From NCBI GenBank assembly GCA_026388215.1, contig JAPLKF010000009.1, positions 1 through 32,223 of the forward strand: a stretch of DNA of 32,223 bases, read 5' to 3'. The number at the start of each line of letters is the position of its first letter. Position 1 is the first letter of the stretch. The stretch is from Pseudomonadota bacterium (GTDB lineage Bacteria > Desulfobacterota > Syntrophorhabdia > Syntrophorhabdales > Syntrophorhabdaceae). Shown here piece by piece: positions 7,225 through 15,687 of the stretch. The position numbers and the translations under genes were made by a program. A model generated the notes under the pieces. The model did no database searches, was not told the DNA's origin, and saw nothing but the letters and a program-made list of their open reading frames with translations.

Positions 7225-8823
7225 TTAATGCCATTCCCAGTCTATAAACGGCTTCTTGACTTCCTCCATCCCGTTGACAATCAGTTCCGCAAGTCCGCCA
7301 TAATATATACCGCATTCCTCCCAAACATTATAATAACTAAAGAGGTCCCGTATCTGTCCCTTACAGTTTGAGCACGGGGCACACACGTATTTTTTGATAT
7401 CCGGCGCAATGACATCCTGAAAGGTCTCCAATATCTGTTTGAGTTTTACCCTCCCTGACACAACACTTCGCCAGTCAGGAAAATTCATTGATTGCATAAT
7501 AGCAAATCCGCTCCCTCCACCGCAACAGTAATTCTCAACACCATGGGGTTCCATTTCCACAAATTGTGGACAAATTTTTCTGAGAATCCTCCTCTGGGGT
7601 TCCACAATACCCATGAGTCTCACCATGTTACATGGGTCATGAAGGGTGACGGGAAAGTTATTTTTGTTGGGATCTATCTTGATCCTTTCATTGCATACCA
7701 GATCTTCCAGTAATGGGAGGACACTTTCTCTCGGGATATTCAGGTCTCCTGTCAATACCCTATCGGCAACTACTATCATTGCCTTATGGGAGTGTCCGCA
7801 CTCACCAACGTTAATCTTTTTTACCTTCAATTTTTTTGCAATCTCAGCATGTCGTATGGCAATTCTGGCAAGCTGAAAGTCATCGTACCAGACACCGTAA
7901 TTGACCGCATCATATCCGACCAGCTCGCTCGAAAGCGTCCAGTCAATACCTGCCGCATCAAAAATGATTGCGAATGCTTCGGGATTTTCGGGCCATGAAA
8001 GAAATTCTCCTGCATTATGGATAAGCAGTATTTCTGCCCCTTCCTTATCAACAGGTATTTTAATCCTTTTACCTATCTTCTCCTCGATATCGTCTTCCAT
8101 GAAACTGATAATATTGCTGAGTGCCTTCGGTGTAATACCAGTACTTGAGCCTGCCTTTAACTGCTGAACGGTTCCCTGTTCGTGTAGCTCTTTGGGTGCA
8201 ATACCCAATTCCTGACTGAAGAGCTTTCTTATTTCATGACTGATAAGGCCATTGTCAACGCCGAGGGGACATACCTGGGCGCATTTCCTGCAGAGCGTGC
8301 AACGGTAAGCAAGCTCTGCGAGCCGTGCAACGAGGGTCCAGTTCAGGTCGATATCACTTCCGGTTAACTTGGACAGGATACCTCCCCGTTTTTTCAGATA
8401 CTTGTTAATAATCCGCCGCAGTATCTCAGGGCGGTACGTGGGGCGGTAGATCTCTTTTCTGCCGCTTGCGATGTATACCGGACATGAATCATTGCAGAGC
8501 TGACATTTAACGCAGTATTCGAGGGAATGGATGAGGGGCTGCAGGAATGTCCAGTTGTTCTCCTTCGAGAGGAGTTTTTCAAGACCTGAAAGAAATTTTT
8601 CGACAAACGTCTTTTCCTCTTCTACTGTTTTTGGCCTGGGAATGCCGATTGCCACCACGCCATCAAGGGATGCTTCATACCTACTTTTCTGTTCATCCGT
8701 AAGCTCCGTGATAGCTGGGTCTTTCTTAGGGTCATCATAGGGGTATGGAAGAGGCATCAAATCGGAAGGCGTAATCTTAATCAACTGGTCATTTTTTTTA
8801 CTGATGTCTTCTATCTTCATCAT
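7225..8823 (-). CDS. dsrK: DsrK paralogue (HdrD-like Fe-S protein), second DsrMK pair
   Basis: This 532-aa protein has two [4Fe-4S] motifs, CVKCQLCNDSCP (C104, C107, C110, C114) and CTLCRKCAQVCP (C175, C178, C181, C185), then HDPCNMVRLMG and YCCGGGSGFA typical of the HdrD/DsrK catalytic module, and a further CAPCSNCKGQ. It has the same length as the other DsrK but differs widely in sequence. It starts 18 bp after a dsrM-like gene, so the two should form a second membrane-bound disulfide-type reductase. Its place directly after dsrC suggests DsrC or a related persulfide/disulfide as partner. The symbol is given for family, not for proven function. Confidence 0.88.
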   Translation of the reverse strand: MMKIEDISKKNDQLIKITPSDLMPLPYPYDDPKKDPAITELTDEQKSRYEASLDGVVAIGIPRPKTVEEEKTFVEKFLSGLEKLLSKENNWTFLQPLIHSLEYCVKCQLCNDSCPVYIASGRKEIYRPTYRPEILRRIINKYLKKRGGILSKLTGSDIDLNWTLVARLAELAYRCTLCRKCAQVCPLGVDNGLISHEIRKLFSQELGIAPKELHEQGTVQQLKAGSSTGITPKALSNIISFMEDDIEEKIGKRIKIPVDKEGAEILLIHNAGEFLSWPENPEAFAIIFDAAGIDWTLSSELVGYDAVNYGVWYDDFQLARIAIRHAEIAKKLKVKKINVGECGHSHKAMIVVADRVLTGDLNIPRESVLPLLEDLVCNERIKIDPNKNNFPVTLHDPCNMVRLMGIVEPQRRILRKICPQFVEMEPHGVENYCCGGGSGFAIMQSMNFPDWRSVVSGRVKLKQILETFQDVIAPDIKKYVCAPCSNCKGQIRDLFSYYNVWEECGIYYGGLAELIVNGMEEVKKPFIDWEWH

Positions 8824-8841
8824 TTATCCTCTCGCAACCCA

Positions 8842-9714
8842 TCATTTTTTCGCATTCTCTCCCCACGTCTTTCCTGATTTGATATGTGGTGCAGACCATG
8901 TAACCTTCCATTTAAGCTGTTCCTGGAGCTTCTTTTCGAGTTCACTTCCTTTTGTATTCGGTTCATCATCCCATCTGATTAAAAAGAAGGCAAATAACCT
9001 TGAGATATAATGCATTGAGCGTGTATATGGAAGGTATATTAAAAACAGCGCAAAGATAATGATATGCACTTCCCCTGCAGGTTCAATCCCTGTAAAATGA
9101 AAAGTAATCAGCCCTTTCCAGAATTCCCTGTATTCAGAAAAGGTTGGGTCAACAAAATACCATGCATATAGTCCGCTTAAAAAGACAGCCAGAGTAAATA
9201 TGTAATTAAAGTAAGTTAATGGCGATGCGTAAGTTTTCAAATCTTTATCCGTAAGCCTTTTTATTATCAAGCCTATGCTGCCAAAAACCCCGGTTGTAAA
9301 ACTGACAACACCGATTACAATTGTTAAATAATAAAAGATATTTACACCAATAACCTCTGCTATTGCCCCTAAGAAACATAATATGTGGAATGTAATAATC
9401 AGTATAAAACCAATATGCCACGGATATAGAACAAGCCAGTAGCTTTTATGCCTCTTGAAATATTCTCCAAGGTACAAATATTCCTTTAAAAGATATATTA
9501 ACCCTCTTAAAAACCTTTTTTGGCGTGCCTTTGTCCACCACTCAATATCTTCAAAATATGAGCCTCCATACTTATATCTCTCTTCATGGATAACCGGATA
9601 AAGATCCCACCGGAGATGAACGGGCAACCTGAGGTATTTAACAATCTTTACCGTGTACATGGTTATGATGAAGATGTAGGCAAAATAGGTGAATATGGCA
9701 AGAAAGATGCTCAT
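8842..9714 (-). CDS. dsrM: DsrM-like cytochrome b membrane subunit, second DsrMK pair
   Basis: This protein of about 290 aa belongs to the NarI-like cytochrome b family. It has around six membrane helices and possible heme b ligands in WHIGFILIITFHILCF, GEVHIIIFALFLIYLPY and RSMHYISRLF. It is much diverged from the DsrM at 5075. The frame is open up to a GTG at 9759, but the first 15 residues there (KDSLLSALISQLND) derive from a repeat. I prefer the ATG at 9714, which begins directly with MSIFLAIFTYFAYIF. Followed by its DsrK-like partner. Confidence 0.85.
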   Translation of the reverse strand: MSIFLAIFTYFAYIFIITMYTVKIVKYLRLPVHLRWDLYPVIHEERYKYGGSYFEDIEWWTKARQKRFLRGLIYLLKEYLYLGEYFKRHKSYWLVLYPWHIGFILIITFHILCFLGAIAEVIGVNIFYYLTIVIGVVSFTTGVFGSIGLIIKRLTDKDLKTYASPLTYFNYIFTLAVFLSGLYAWYFVDPTFSEYREFWKGLITFHFTGIEPAGEVHIIIFALFLIYLPYTRSMHYISRLFAFFLIRWDDEPNTKGSELEKKLQEQLKWKVTWSAPHIKSGKTWGENAKK

Positions 9715-9723
9715 GTCATTTAG

Positions 9724-9790
9724 CTGAGAGATAAGAGCTGAGAGCAGAGAATCTTTCACTCTTTGCTCTATGCTCCTTGCTCCATGCTGA
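9724..9790. repeat. Repeat of gctctatgctcc / ctgagagc units between dsrC and dsrM-like gene
   Basis: The plus strand contains ctgagagataagagctgaga and ctttgctctatgctccttg then ctccatgctg. It is related in style to 7190-7222. It fills most of the dsrC to dsrM-like spacer and would lengthen the downstream protein if the GTG at 9759 were used. Confidence 0.5.
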
Positions 9791-9792
9791 CG

Positions 9793-10110
9793 TTAAACGC
9801 ATCCCGTGGGTTTCGGTAACCCTGCTATCTTACAGGCTCCCTTGGCAGGACCGCCAGGAAAGAGCCGATAGATTGTCTTAAGATCGAGGCCTGTCTGCTT
9901 ACAGAGCATTCTGATCGGGGGAGCGATCTCGTATTTGATGTAGTAATCTCTCAGATAGTTCACAAGCTTCCAGTGATCTTCGCCCATGGGATATGCCTGC
10001 TCCACCTTTGCCAGGTCTTCTGCAACTTCCTTGTTCCACTTATCAGGTTCCTGAATAAAACCATCCTCATCAATCTCAATTTCCGTTCCACCAAGTGTAG
10101 CCTTTGGCAT
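9793..10110 (-). CDS. dsrC: DsrC, sulfur-carrier protein
   Basis: This 105-aa protein ends in GACKIAGLPKPTGCV, which has the two functional cysteines spaced C-X10-C on the C-terminal arm, so it is a true DsrC and not a TusE-type relative. DsrC takes the sulfur from sulfite at DsrAB as a trisulfide, which DsrMKJOP then reduces. The core (DHWKLVNYLRDYYIKYEIAP) is typical of the family. A strong ribosome-binding site (aggaggtaac) precedes the ATG at 10110. It lies downstream of a tiny YHS-domain gene and upstream of the second dsrMK pair. Confidence 0.97.
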   Translation of the reverse strand: MPKATLGGTEIEIDEDGFIQEPDKWNKEVAEDLAKVEQAYPMGEDHWKLVNYLRDYYIKYEIAPPIRMLCKQTGLDLKTIYRLFPGGPAKGACKIAGLPKPTGCV

Positions 10111-10123
10111 CTGTTACCTCCTG

Positions 10124-10273
10124 CTATTTTTTCTTGATATATTTTTCTGGTTCTTCATCGAACCTTTTCTTACATGCCTTACTGCAAAAATAATAATTTT
10201 GCCCTTCATATTTGCTTTGACCTCTTGCCTTCTTTTCCTCTACCTCTTCATGACATACGGGACATGTTGCCAT
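10124..10273 (-). CDS. 49-aa YHS-domain (TRASH-like) metal-binding protein
   Basis: On the minus strand an ATG at 10273 opens a 49-codon frame starting MATCPVCHEEVEEKKARG and ending YYFCSKACKKRFDEEPEKY plus IKKK. The pattern CPVC...YYFCSxxCKxxFxxxPxKY is the complete YHS domain, a small treble-clef-like metal-binding fold found with copper, heavy-metal and monooxygenase systems. A ribosome-binding site (aaggagaagcc) precedes it. The first 26 bases overlap the dsrN 3' end in another frame, and its stop lies 13 bp before dsrC, so it is probably co-translated with them. A role in metal handling or Dsr cofactor assembly is only a guess. Confidence 0.85.
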   Translation of the reverse strand: MATCPVCHEEVEEKKARGQSKYEGQNYYFCSKACKKRFDEEPEKYIKKK

Positions 10274-11711
10274 GGCTTCTCCTTTCTAAGTTATCTTTGT
10301 GGGAATGGGCATAGCGTTTCTTTTGCTTTAGTATAAGTGATACAAAACCCTCTGCCCATTGAGGTACACTTAAGGCATGCAAATGGGTATAAGCTGCAAA
10401 GAGGTTTTTAAAAAAAACACCATCAACCTTACCGTCAATCCCATGCCCTCGCTTTATTTTATAGGCAAACTTCAAATCATCCGAGTATAACAGTTTCGAA
10501 TGATGGAATTCATGACCACGTAGCACCGAACCTAAGGGAAAGAATGGGTTTTCGTTGCCAACTTCTACTTCCACATACCCGTGCCCCTGAGGTCTCTTGC
10601 ATATTTCGATATCTGCAGGGATTGCGCCTACCATTTCATAACGTCGGCCTTGCCAGCGAATTCCACGGCATAGATAAGTAAGTCCTGCACATTCTGCATA
10701 GACTGGTAAACCACCTTCGATAGCCAGAGCGATCTCATGTCGGAGACCCTTATTTGCTTCCAATTCCGCTGAAAATAATTCAGGGAAACCTCCTCCAATA
10801 TAAAGACCCTCAATCCTTGGCAGTCTAGTGTCCTTAATTGAATCAATAAATAATAATTCAGCACCCGAATTCATCAACATCTCTAAATTTTCAGGGTAAT
10901 AAAAGTTAAATACCTGATCAAAAAGCACCCCTATTCGGACATTAATCTCTTTTTTATTCTTTTCTTCCTCTCCTTTTACAAAATGCCTTTCTGCACTTCT
11001 GGCGATTGATAATATCCCGTCAATATCCATGCACCCTTCAATTACACGCAATATGTGTTCGATTGCAGAAAGACCGGATATGCTTTCCCTGAATGGTATG
11101 AGGCCCAGATGCCGTTCGGTTATATTGAGACCAGCATCCCTTGGAATGGCCCCTAAAACAGGTATTTTACAGTACCTTTCTATAGCATCAACAAGTTTAG
11201 CCTTGTGCCTTTGCCCCGATACATTGTTGAGGATAACCCCGGCAATCGGGGTATCGGGTTCAAAGTTTTTATACCCGTTTACCAACGCCGCCACACTGCG
11301 GGTTACTCTTTCAGTATTGATAACAAGGATAACCGGGGTACGAATCATCCTTGCAAGATGTGCAGAACTCCCCCTGCCGTTCTTATCAATACCGTCGTAT
11401 AACCCCATATTACCCTCAATAATCACCAAATCGGAGCCTATTGATGTCTGTTCAAAACTCTTCAATAATGTGGCTTCACTCATCAAAAAGGCATCCAGAT
11501 TACGGCAACTCTTGTTTGATGCTGCAGAAAGCCATGATGCATCAATATAGTCAGGGCCTTTTTTAAAGGGTTGTATTGATAGGCCCCTTTTTCTGAAGGC
11601 ATCACATAGTCCTACACTTACAATGGTTTTACCTGAACGCCCGCTCGGTGCTCCTACCATCACACGGGGAGGTATTTCGTAGGTGCTTTCCGTTTGCTTT
11701 ATATTACCCAT
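10248..11711 (-). CDS. dsrN: DsrN, siroheme amidase (CbiA/CobB family)
   Basis: This 487-aa protein has a P-loop GAPSGRSGKT near residues 20-29, then FKKGPDYIDASW and the IIEGNMGLYDG segment of the CbiA dethiobiotin-synthetase-like domain. A C-terminal class I glutamine amidotransferase domain follows with GGGFPELF and the nucleophile-elbow cysteine in YAECAGLTYL. Within dsr operons this enzyme is DsrN, which amidates siroheme to siroamide for DsrAB; elsewhere the same fold is cobyrinate a,c-diamide synthase. No other cobalamin genes are present here, which favours DsrN. It starts 8 bp after dsrD. Confidence 0.9.
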   Translation of the reverse strand: MGNIKQTESTYEIPPRVMVGAPSGRSGKTIVSVGLCDAFRKRGLSIQPFKKGPDYIDASWLSAASNKSCRNLDAFLMSEATLLKSFEQTSIGSDLVIIEGNMGLYDGIDKNGRGSSAHLARMIRTPVILVINTERVTRSVAALVNGYKNFEPDTPIAGVILNNVSGQRHKAKLVDAIERYCKIPVLGAIPRDAGLNITERHLGLIPFRESISGLSAIEHILRVIEGCMDIDGILSIARSAERHFVKGEEEKNKKEINVRIGVLFDQVFNFYYPENLEMLMNSGAELLFIDSIKDTRLPRIEGLYIGGGFPELFSAELEANKGLRHEIALAIEGGLPVYAECAGLTYLCRGIRWQGRRYEMVGAIPADIEICKRPQGHGYVEVEVGNENPFFPLGSVLRGHEFHHSKLLYSDDLKFAYKIKRGHGIDGKVDGVFFKNLFAAYTHLHALSVPQWAEGFVSLILKQKKRYAHSHKDNLERRSHGNMSRMS

Positions 11712-11719
11712 GCAATTAC

Positions 11720-11923
11720 TTACTTACCTTTAAGCTTTATAAATGAAGTCCCGAGGTAGATATATTCGACCTTGTTCTCCTTACTGAGTTCTGCAATTGC
11801 CTTATCAACGACATGCTTGTCAGCCCCGATACTTCGCGCCACATCCTTATTCTTTGCATGACTCACCGTGCCCAGATAATCGAGTATCTTCTGTTTCAAT
11901 TCCTCAGTTACCTCGCCGTTCAT
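11720..11923 (-). CDS. dsrD: DsrD, small activator of sulfite reductase
   Basis: This 67-aa winged-helix protein starts MNGEVTEELKQKILDYLG and ends YIYLGTSFIKLKGK. It begins at 11923, 16 bp after the dsrB stop, with a strong ribosome-binding site (aggaggtgat); the longer open frame reaching 12034 only reads through the dsrB end in another frame. DsrD is found in organisms using the reductive Dsr pathway and has been shown to stimulate DsrAB activity. Order dsrA-dsrB-dsrD is the canonical one. Confidence 0.95.
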   Translation of the reverse strand: MNGEVTEELKQKILDYLGTVSHAKNKDVARSIGADKHVVDKAIAELSKENKVEYIYLGTSFIKLKGK

Positions 11924-11939
11924 GCAATCACCTCCTCTG

Positions 11940-13004
11940 TTACCACTTGAACTGTGTGGTGGTCCTGTAAGTATCCACTGCATGTGTGAAATCGTCAATA
12001 TGCTGTTCAGTGAAAGGAATACCGGTGAGGTCAAAGAATTTCTCCCAGCCTATCCTTTCAATCCATTCGCCCATTCTTTCATACTTCCGTGCGCGTTCAG
12101 CATATATATTGACTACCTTCTTGAGTACATCAGTAACCTCCGGCCAGCGTGGTGGATGATTCGGGAGATAAGGGACAATCATTCTTGAGAACATCGGTGG
12201 TTTTCTGGCATTAGAGACCTTCCCGCCAGCATATATCGCAACACCGTCTCCTTCGGCATCTGCCAGAGGCATGGCAGGACATACGGTAAAACAGTTCGCA
12301 CAGTACATACAGAGATCATCCCTCACAATGACGCTCTTTATATTCGGGTCAGGATTCCGCCTGATCGCCCCGGTCGGGCATGACTGTATTGTGGTCGGGA
12401 TCTCGCATACAGCGGATAGTTTACTATGGTCTATCTTTGGTGGCTTTCTGTGAACCCCCACTATGGCAAGATCAGAGCAGTGTATTGCTCCGCACATGTT
12501 GATACAACAGGCTACCGAGATCCTGAGAAGGGCAGGAAGTTTCATATTGGTAAACTGGTCATAAAACTCATCCATAATTGATTTGACCAACCCTGATGCA
12601 TCAGTTGCCGCACTGTGGCAGTGTATCCATCCCTGGGTGTGGACAATGTTGGAGATGCAGTTACCGGTTCCACCCACAGGAAGTCCCAGTTTGTTCATTT
12701 CGTCAAGGAGTCCCTGTACATTTTCCTCTTTGTCCGTGAGGAATTCGATGTTGGAGCGGCTGGTAAACCTCAAGTGTCCGTCACAGTATTTATCAGCGAT
12801 ATCGCAAATATCACGGATGAAGTCTATACTTACAAGCCTCGGTGAACCTACCCTCACAGTATACAGGGTATCGCCGGTCTCTGATACATGTTTAAGTACA
12901 CCGGGACGGGGTATTTCATGATATTTCCATTTTCCATAGTTCTTCTTAATTACTTCCGGCAACATGGTACGGTAATCAGGTGGTCCAATATCTGTTGCTC
13001 CCAT
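11940..13004 (-). CDS. dsrB: DsrB, dissimilatory sulfite reductase beta subunit
   Basis: This 354-aa protein has siroheme/[4Fe-4S] coordination cysteines in the segments [13 protein letters not shown] and nearby, and an inserted ferredoxin domain with [15 protein letters not shown]. It forms the alpha2-beta2 DsrAB enzyme that reduces sulfite in the cytoplasm. I chose the ATG at 13004 ([14 protein letters not shown]), preceded by aaggaggatgtt. The frame extends to 13067, but those 21 residues come from the repeat between dsrA and dsrB. Followed by dsrD. Confidence 0.97.
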   Translation of the reverse strand: MGATDIGPPDYRTMLPEVIKKNYGKWKYHEIPRPGVLKHVSETGDTLYTVRVGSPRLVSIDFIRDICDIADKYCDGHLRFTSRSNIEFLTDKEENVQGLLDEMNKLGLPVGGTGNCISNIVHTQGWIHCHSAATDASGLVKSIMDEFYDQFTNMKLPALLRISVACCINMCGAIHCSDLAIVGVHRKPPKIDHSKLSAVCEIPTTIQSCPTGAIRRNPDPNIKSVIVRDDLCMYCANCFTVCPAMPLADAEGDGVAIYAGGKVSNARKPPMFSRMIVPYLPNHPPRWPEVTDVLKKVVNIYAERARKYERMGEWIERIGWEKFFDLTGIPFTEQHIDDFTHAVDTYRTTTQFKW

Positions 13005-13020
13005 AACATCCTCCTTATTA

Positions 13021-13134
13021 ATCACCAATAACCAAATACCAAATTCCAAACAATAAATAAGTTTCAAATTCCAATCGCTTGGTTATTGGGAATTGGTAAT
13101 TGGAATTTTTTTTGATACTTGATAATAGGTTATT
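13021..13134. repeat. AT-rich repeat of the AATAACCAAATTCC family between dsrA and dsrB
   Basis: The plus strand contains aataaccaaataccaaattc on the left and ttggttattgggaattgg then taattggaatt on the right, an imperfect inverted arrangement. The same units occur at 3289-3465 between dsrK and dsrJ. It makes the dsrA-dsrB gap 132 bp, although these subunits are required in equal amounts. Confidence 0.7.
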
Positions 13135-13136
13135 CA

Positions 13137-14309
13137 TCATTTTTTATCAAAAAATACGTATGGGTTTGCCCGAGGCTTATACACCATTTGAGGAACAGGT
13201 TCTATGCCCATTTCACGAAGGAATGTCTTGAGCCCAACCCTTTCAATCAGCTCCGCAAGCCTTTCTCTGGTTCTTCCATTTTCATCCCACCAGTCCCATA
13301 TTTTGCGGAGAAGGTCTTTGAGTTCTTCGTACGGCGGTTCAATCTTAATGAACGGTATCAATACCCATGAAAGATACGCCCCCTTGATAATAGGCGCTTT
13401 ACCGCCAATAAGAATGGTAGCGCCTCTGTTAAGCCCAGGTCTTATCGCTTTTGGCATCTTATTTATACAGTGCATACACCTTACACAATCTTCCGGCTGA
13501 AGGATTAATTCCTTTGTCTTTTCATCCCACTCAAGTGCATTGGTAGGACACTTATCCACTATAAGTTTATGGATGTCAAATCCTCTGTCGGCGTATTCTC
13601 TGACGCTATTTTGATCAATCCTTAGGTTGTCCCTCCAGGTGCCTATTATGGTGAAATCAGCCCTTGCTATTGCCGCCACACAGTCATTTGAACAGCCTGA
13701 AGCTTTAATCTTGAATTTGTAAGGCCATCGCGGCCTGTGGATTTCGTCCTGAAATTCCATGGTCAGGTTATAGATGAGATCGAGGGTATCAATCGTAGAC
13801 CATTCACACCGTGCAGGGCCTACACATCCAGTAGGTGTCCGTAAAACTGAACCTGAACCACCGAGATCGAAGCCGACCTCTATAAGTGCATCAAAGCATG
13901 GCTGGAGATTCTCTGTAGTAGTTCCGAGGAGTATGAGGTCACCCGTTGAACCGTGGAGATTCGTCATGCCACTCCCGAACCTTTCCCATACATCACAGAT
14001 CTGTCTTAAGGCCTTTGTTGTATAAAACCAGCCACCCGGGTGGTTTACGCGCAATGTATGGAAGGATGCTGCATTGGGAAATTTTTCAGGAACATCGCAG
14101 TACCTCCCGATAACACCACCTCCATAGCCTGTAACGCCAACAATGCCTCCATGTTTCCAGTGAGTTACTCTGTCTTTATAAGATAATTCCTGAATGCCGA
14201 GCAGGTCTTTTGCGGCCTTGTTCTTTTTTGCAGCCCGTTTTATCTCTTTGACATAGCTCGGCCATGGCCCCTTATCCAGCTCATCCAGTAATGGGGTTCC
14301 TTCATCCAT
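13137..14309 (-). CDS. dsrA: DsrA, dissimilatory sulfite reductase alpha subunit
   Basis: This 390-aa protein has the siroheme-[4Fe-4S] ligand segments [16 protein letters not shown] and [17 protein letters not shown] and an inserted ferredoxin-like segment [18 protein letters not shown]. It is the catalytic partner of DsrB; siro(ama)heme coupled to an Fe-S cluster performs the six-electron chemistry on sulfite. The ATG at 14309 is preceded by taaggaggtgaaag, and a clear sigma-70-type promoter lies about 70-90 bp upstream. It is the first gene of the dsr run. Confidence 0.97.
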   Translation of the reverse strand: MDEGTPLLDELDKGPWPSYVKEIKRAAKKNKAAKDLLGIQELSYKDRVTHWKHGGIVGVTGYGGGVIGRYCDVPEKFPNAASFHTLRVNHPGGWFYTTKALRQICDVWERFGSGMTNLHGSTGDLILLGTTTENLQPCFDALIEVGFDLGGSGSVLRTPTGCVGPARCEWSTIDTLDLIYNLTMEFQDEIHRPRWPYKFKIKASGCSNDCVAAIARADFTIIGTWRDNLRIDQNSVREYADRGFDIHKLIVDKCPTNALEWDEKTKELILQPEDCVRCMHCINKMPKAIRPGLNRGATILIGGKAPIIKGAYLSWVLIPFIKIEPPYEELKDLLRKIWDWWDENGRTRERLAELIERVGLKTFLREMGIEPVPQMVYKPRANPYVFFDKK

Positions 14310-14374
14310 CTTTCACCTCCTTAAACATTAAGCAGATAAATATTTTTCATCCCTTCAGTATTTACCATAATTTC

Positions 14375-14402
14375 ATAATAGCATTTTATAAAATCTTGTC
14401 AA
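14375..14402 (-). promoter_or_regulatory. Sigma-70-type promoter for dsrA
   Basis: On the minus strand: TTGACA (plus-strand 14397-14402), a 16-bp spacer, and TATTAT (14375-14380). It lies in the 191-bp gap between the nifS-like gene and dsrA, so dsrA can be transcribed independently of nifUS. The stretch is very AT-rich. Confidence 0.7.
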
Positions 14403-14500
14403 CCTGTTTTATGAATAGCTATCTTTTAACTGCACAATTTGTTTTATATGAAATATCTACTCAGGACAGCTTAAATATTCAGCAGAAACAGCATAAATCT

Positions 14501-15667
14501 TTACCCTTTCTTCTTATAAAGCGGTGACATACTTCTGAGAAAATCGACACTCTTCTTGAGGGAGTCAACAGTTTTATCTATTTCTTCGAATGTGTTGTTA
14601 ATACCCAGGGAGAAAATAGCTGTTCCCTGGGCAATTGTGTAGTCGCAGCCAATAGAAGTTAAAACGTGTGATGCCCTGAGTGATCCTGTAGCACAGGCAG
14701 AGCGGGTCGATACACAGATCCCCACCTGATCGAGCATAAGCACCATTGACTCGCCCTCCACATATTTCACCGAGCATGATATTAAGTTTGGAAGACTTTT
14801 CGTTGGGTGCCCGTTTATATTGATTTCTTCAATCTCGTTCAACCGGCCTATAAGGTATTTCTTCAGTTTTAGCATATACTCCATACGTTCTTTCATCCCT
14901 TTTCTTGCCAGCTCGGCGGCCTTCCCCATACCAATAATACCGACCATATTCTGTGTTCCAGCCCGCAGATTCATCTCCTGAATACCACCATCTAAAATGG
15001 GAACAATCCTGGTGTTTGTGCGGACGTATAGCGCACCAGCCCCTGAAGGACCGTAGAACTGATTTGCAGCTAAACTCAGGAGGTCTACCCCCATTGATTC
15101 AACATCTACCGGGATTACGCCGGCTGAAGCAACAGCATCCGTATGGAGGGTTATCCCTCTCGCCCGGGTGATTTTACTTATCTCTGAAATAGGCTCAATG
15201 GTTCCAATTTCATTGTTGGCATGCATGATGCTCACAAGAATGGTTTCATCGGTGATAGCCTTTTCCACCTCTCCCGGGTCAACCAATCCAAATTTATCCA
15301 CAGGCAAAGAGGTTACATGATAACCCAGTCTCATTAATGCTCTGAGAGAACGGAGCACTGCCTGATGCTCGATGTTCGAAGTAATAATATGTTTTCTCCT
15401 GTCAGCCATGGCGAAGGCAACCCCTTTAATCGCATGGTTGATTGATTCGGTGCCTCCCGAGGTAAAGACAACCTCTTCAGGTTTAGCATTGATGAGTTGT
15501 GCTACCTCTCTCCTGGCATTTTCCAGGGCTTCCATTGCCTGATCCCCCATATGGTGCTGGCTTATCGGGTTACCAAATGAATTTTGTATATAATTGATCA
15601 TAGTCTCTTTTACTTCAGTATGAAGCGGTGTAGCAGAAATGTTGTCAAGGTAAATCATTTTTGCCAT
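14501..15667 (-). CDS. NifS/IscS-like cysteine desulfurase homologue lacking the PLP lysine
   Basis: This 388-aa protein is colinear with class I cysteine desulfurases: FTSGGTESINHAIKG, His101 in SNIEHQAVL, HTDAVASAGVIPVDV, and the persulfide loop STRSACATGS with Cys325. However, the PLP Schiff-base site reads LAANQFYGPSGAG, giving Asn202-Gln203 in place of the His-Lys of E. coli IscS (H205, K206). Ala180 replaces the PLP-contacting Gln183, and Ile351 replaces the substrate-carboxylate Arg354. I checked the codons: AAT CAG and GCT ATT. It is probably not a normal PLP cysteine desulfurase. It may be a persulfide carrier or work with another cofactor. It follows the nifU-like gene by 20 bp and precedes dsrA. 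Confidence 0.85.
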   Translation of the reverse strand: MAKMIYLDNISATPLHTEVKETMINYIQNSFGNPISQHHMGDQAMEALENARREVAQLINAKPEEVVFTSGGTESINHAIKGVAFAMADRRKHIITSNIEHQAVLRSLRALMRLGYHVTSLPVDKFGLVDPGEVEKAITDETILVSIMHANNEIGTIEPISEISKITRARGITLHTDAVASAGVIPVDVESMGVDLLSLAANQFYGPSGAGALYVRTNTRIVPILDGGIQEMNLRAGTQNMVGIIGMGKAAELARKGMKERMEYMLKLKKYLIGRLNEIEEININGHPTKSLPNLISCSVKYVEGESMVLMLDQVGICVSTRSACATGSLRASHVLTSIGCDYTIAQGTAIFSLGINNTFEEIDKTVDSLKKSVDFLRSMSPLYKKKG

Positions 15668-15687
15668 CCTTTCTTAAGAAAACTCAC

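Noticed and set aside
11029-11550. 173-codon plus-strand frame within dsrN
   Set aside because: Antisense to conserved CbiA motifs; no ribosome-binding site and low-complexity composition.
11924-12034. Longer N-terminus for dsrD
   Set aside because: It reads the dsrB 3' end in another frame; the strong ribosome-binding site belongs to the ATG at 11923.
13005-13067. Upstream start for dsrB
   Set aside because: The extra 21 residues come from the AT-rich repeat and lack a ribosome-binding site; the ATG at 13004 has one.
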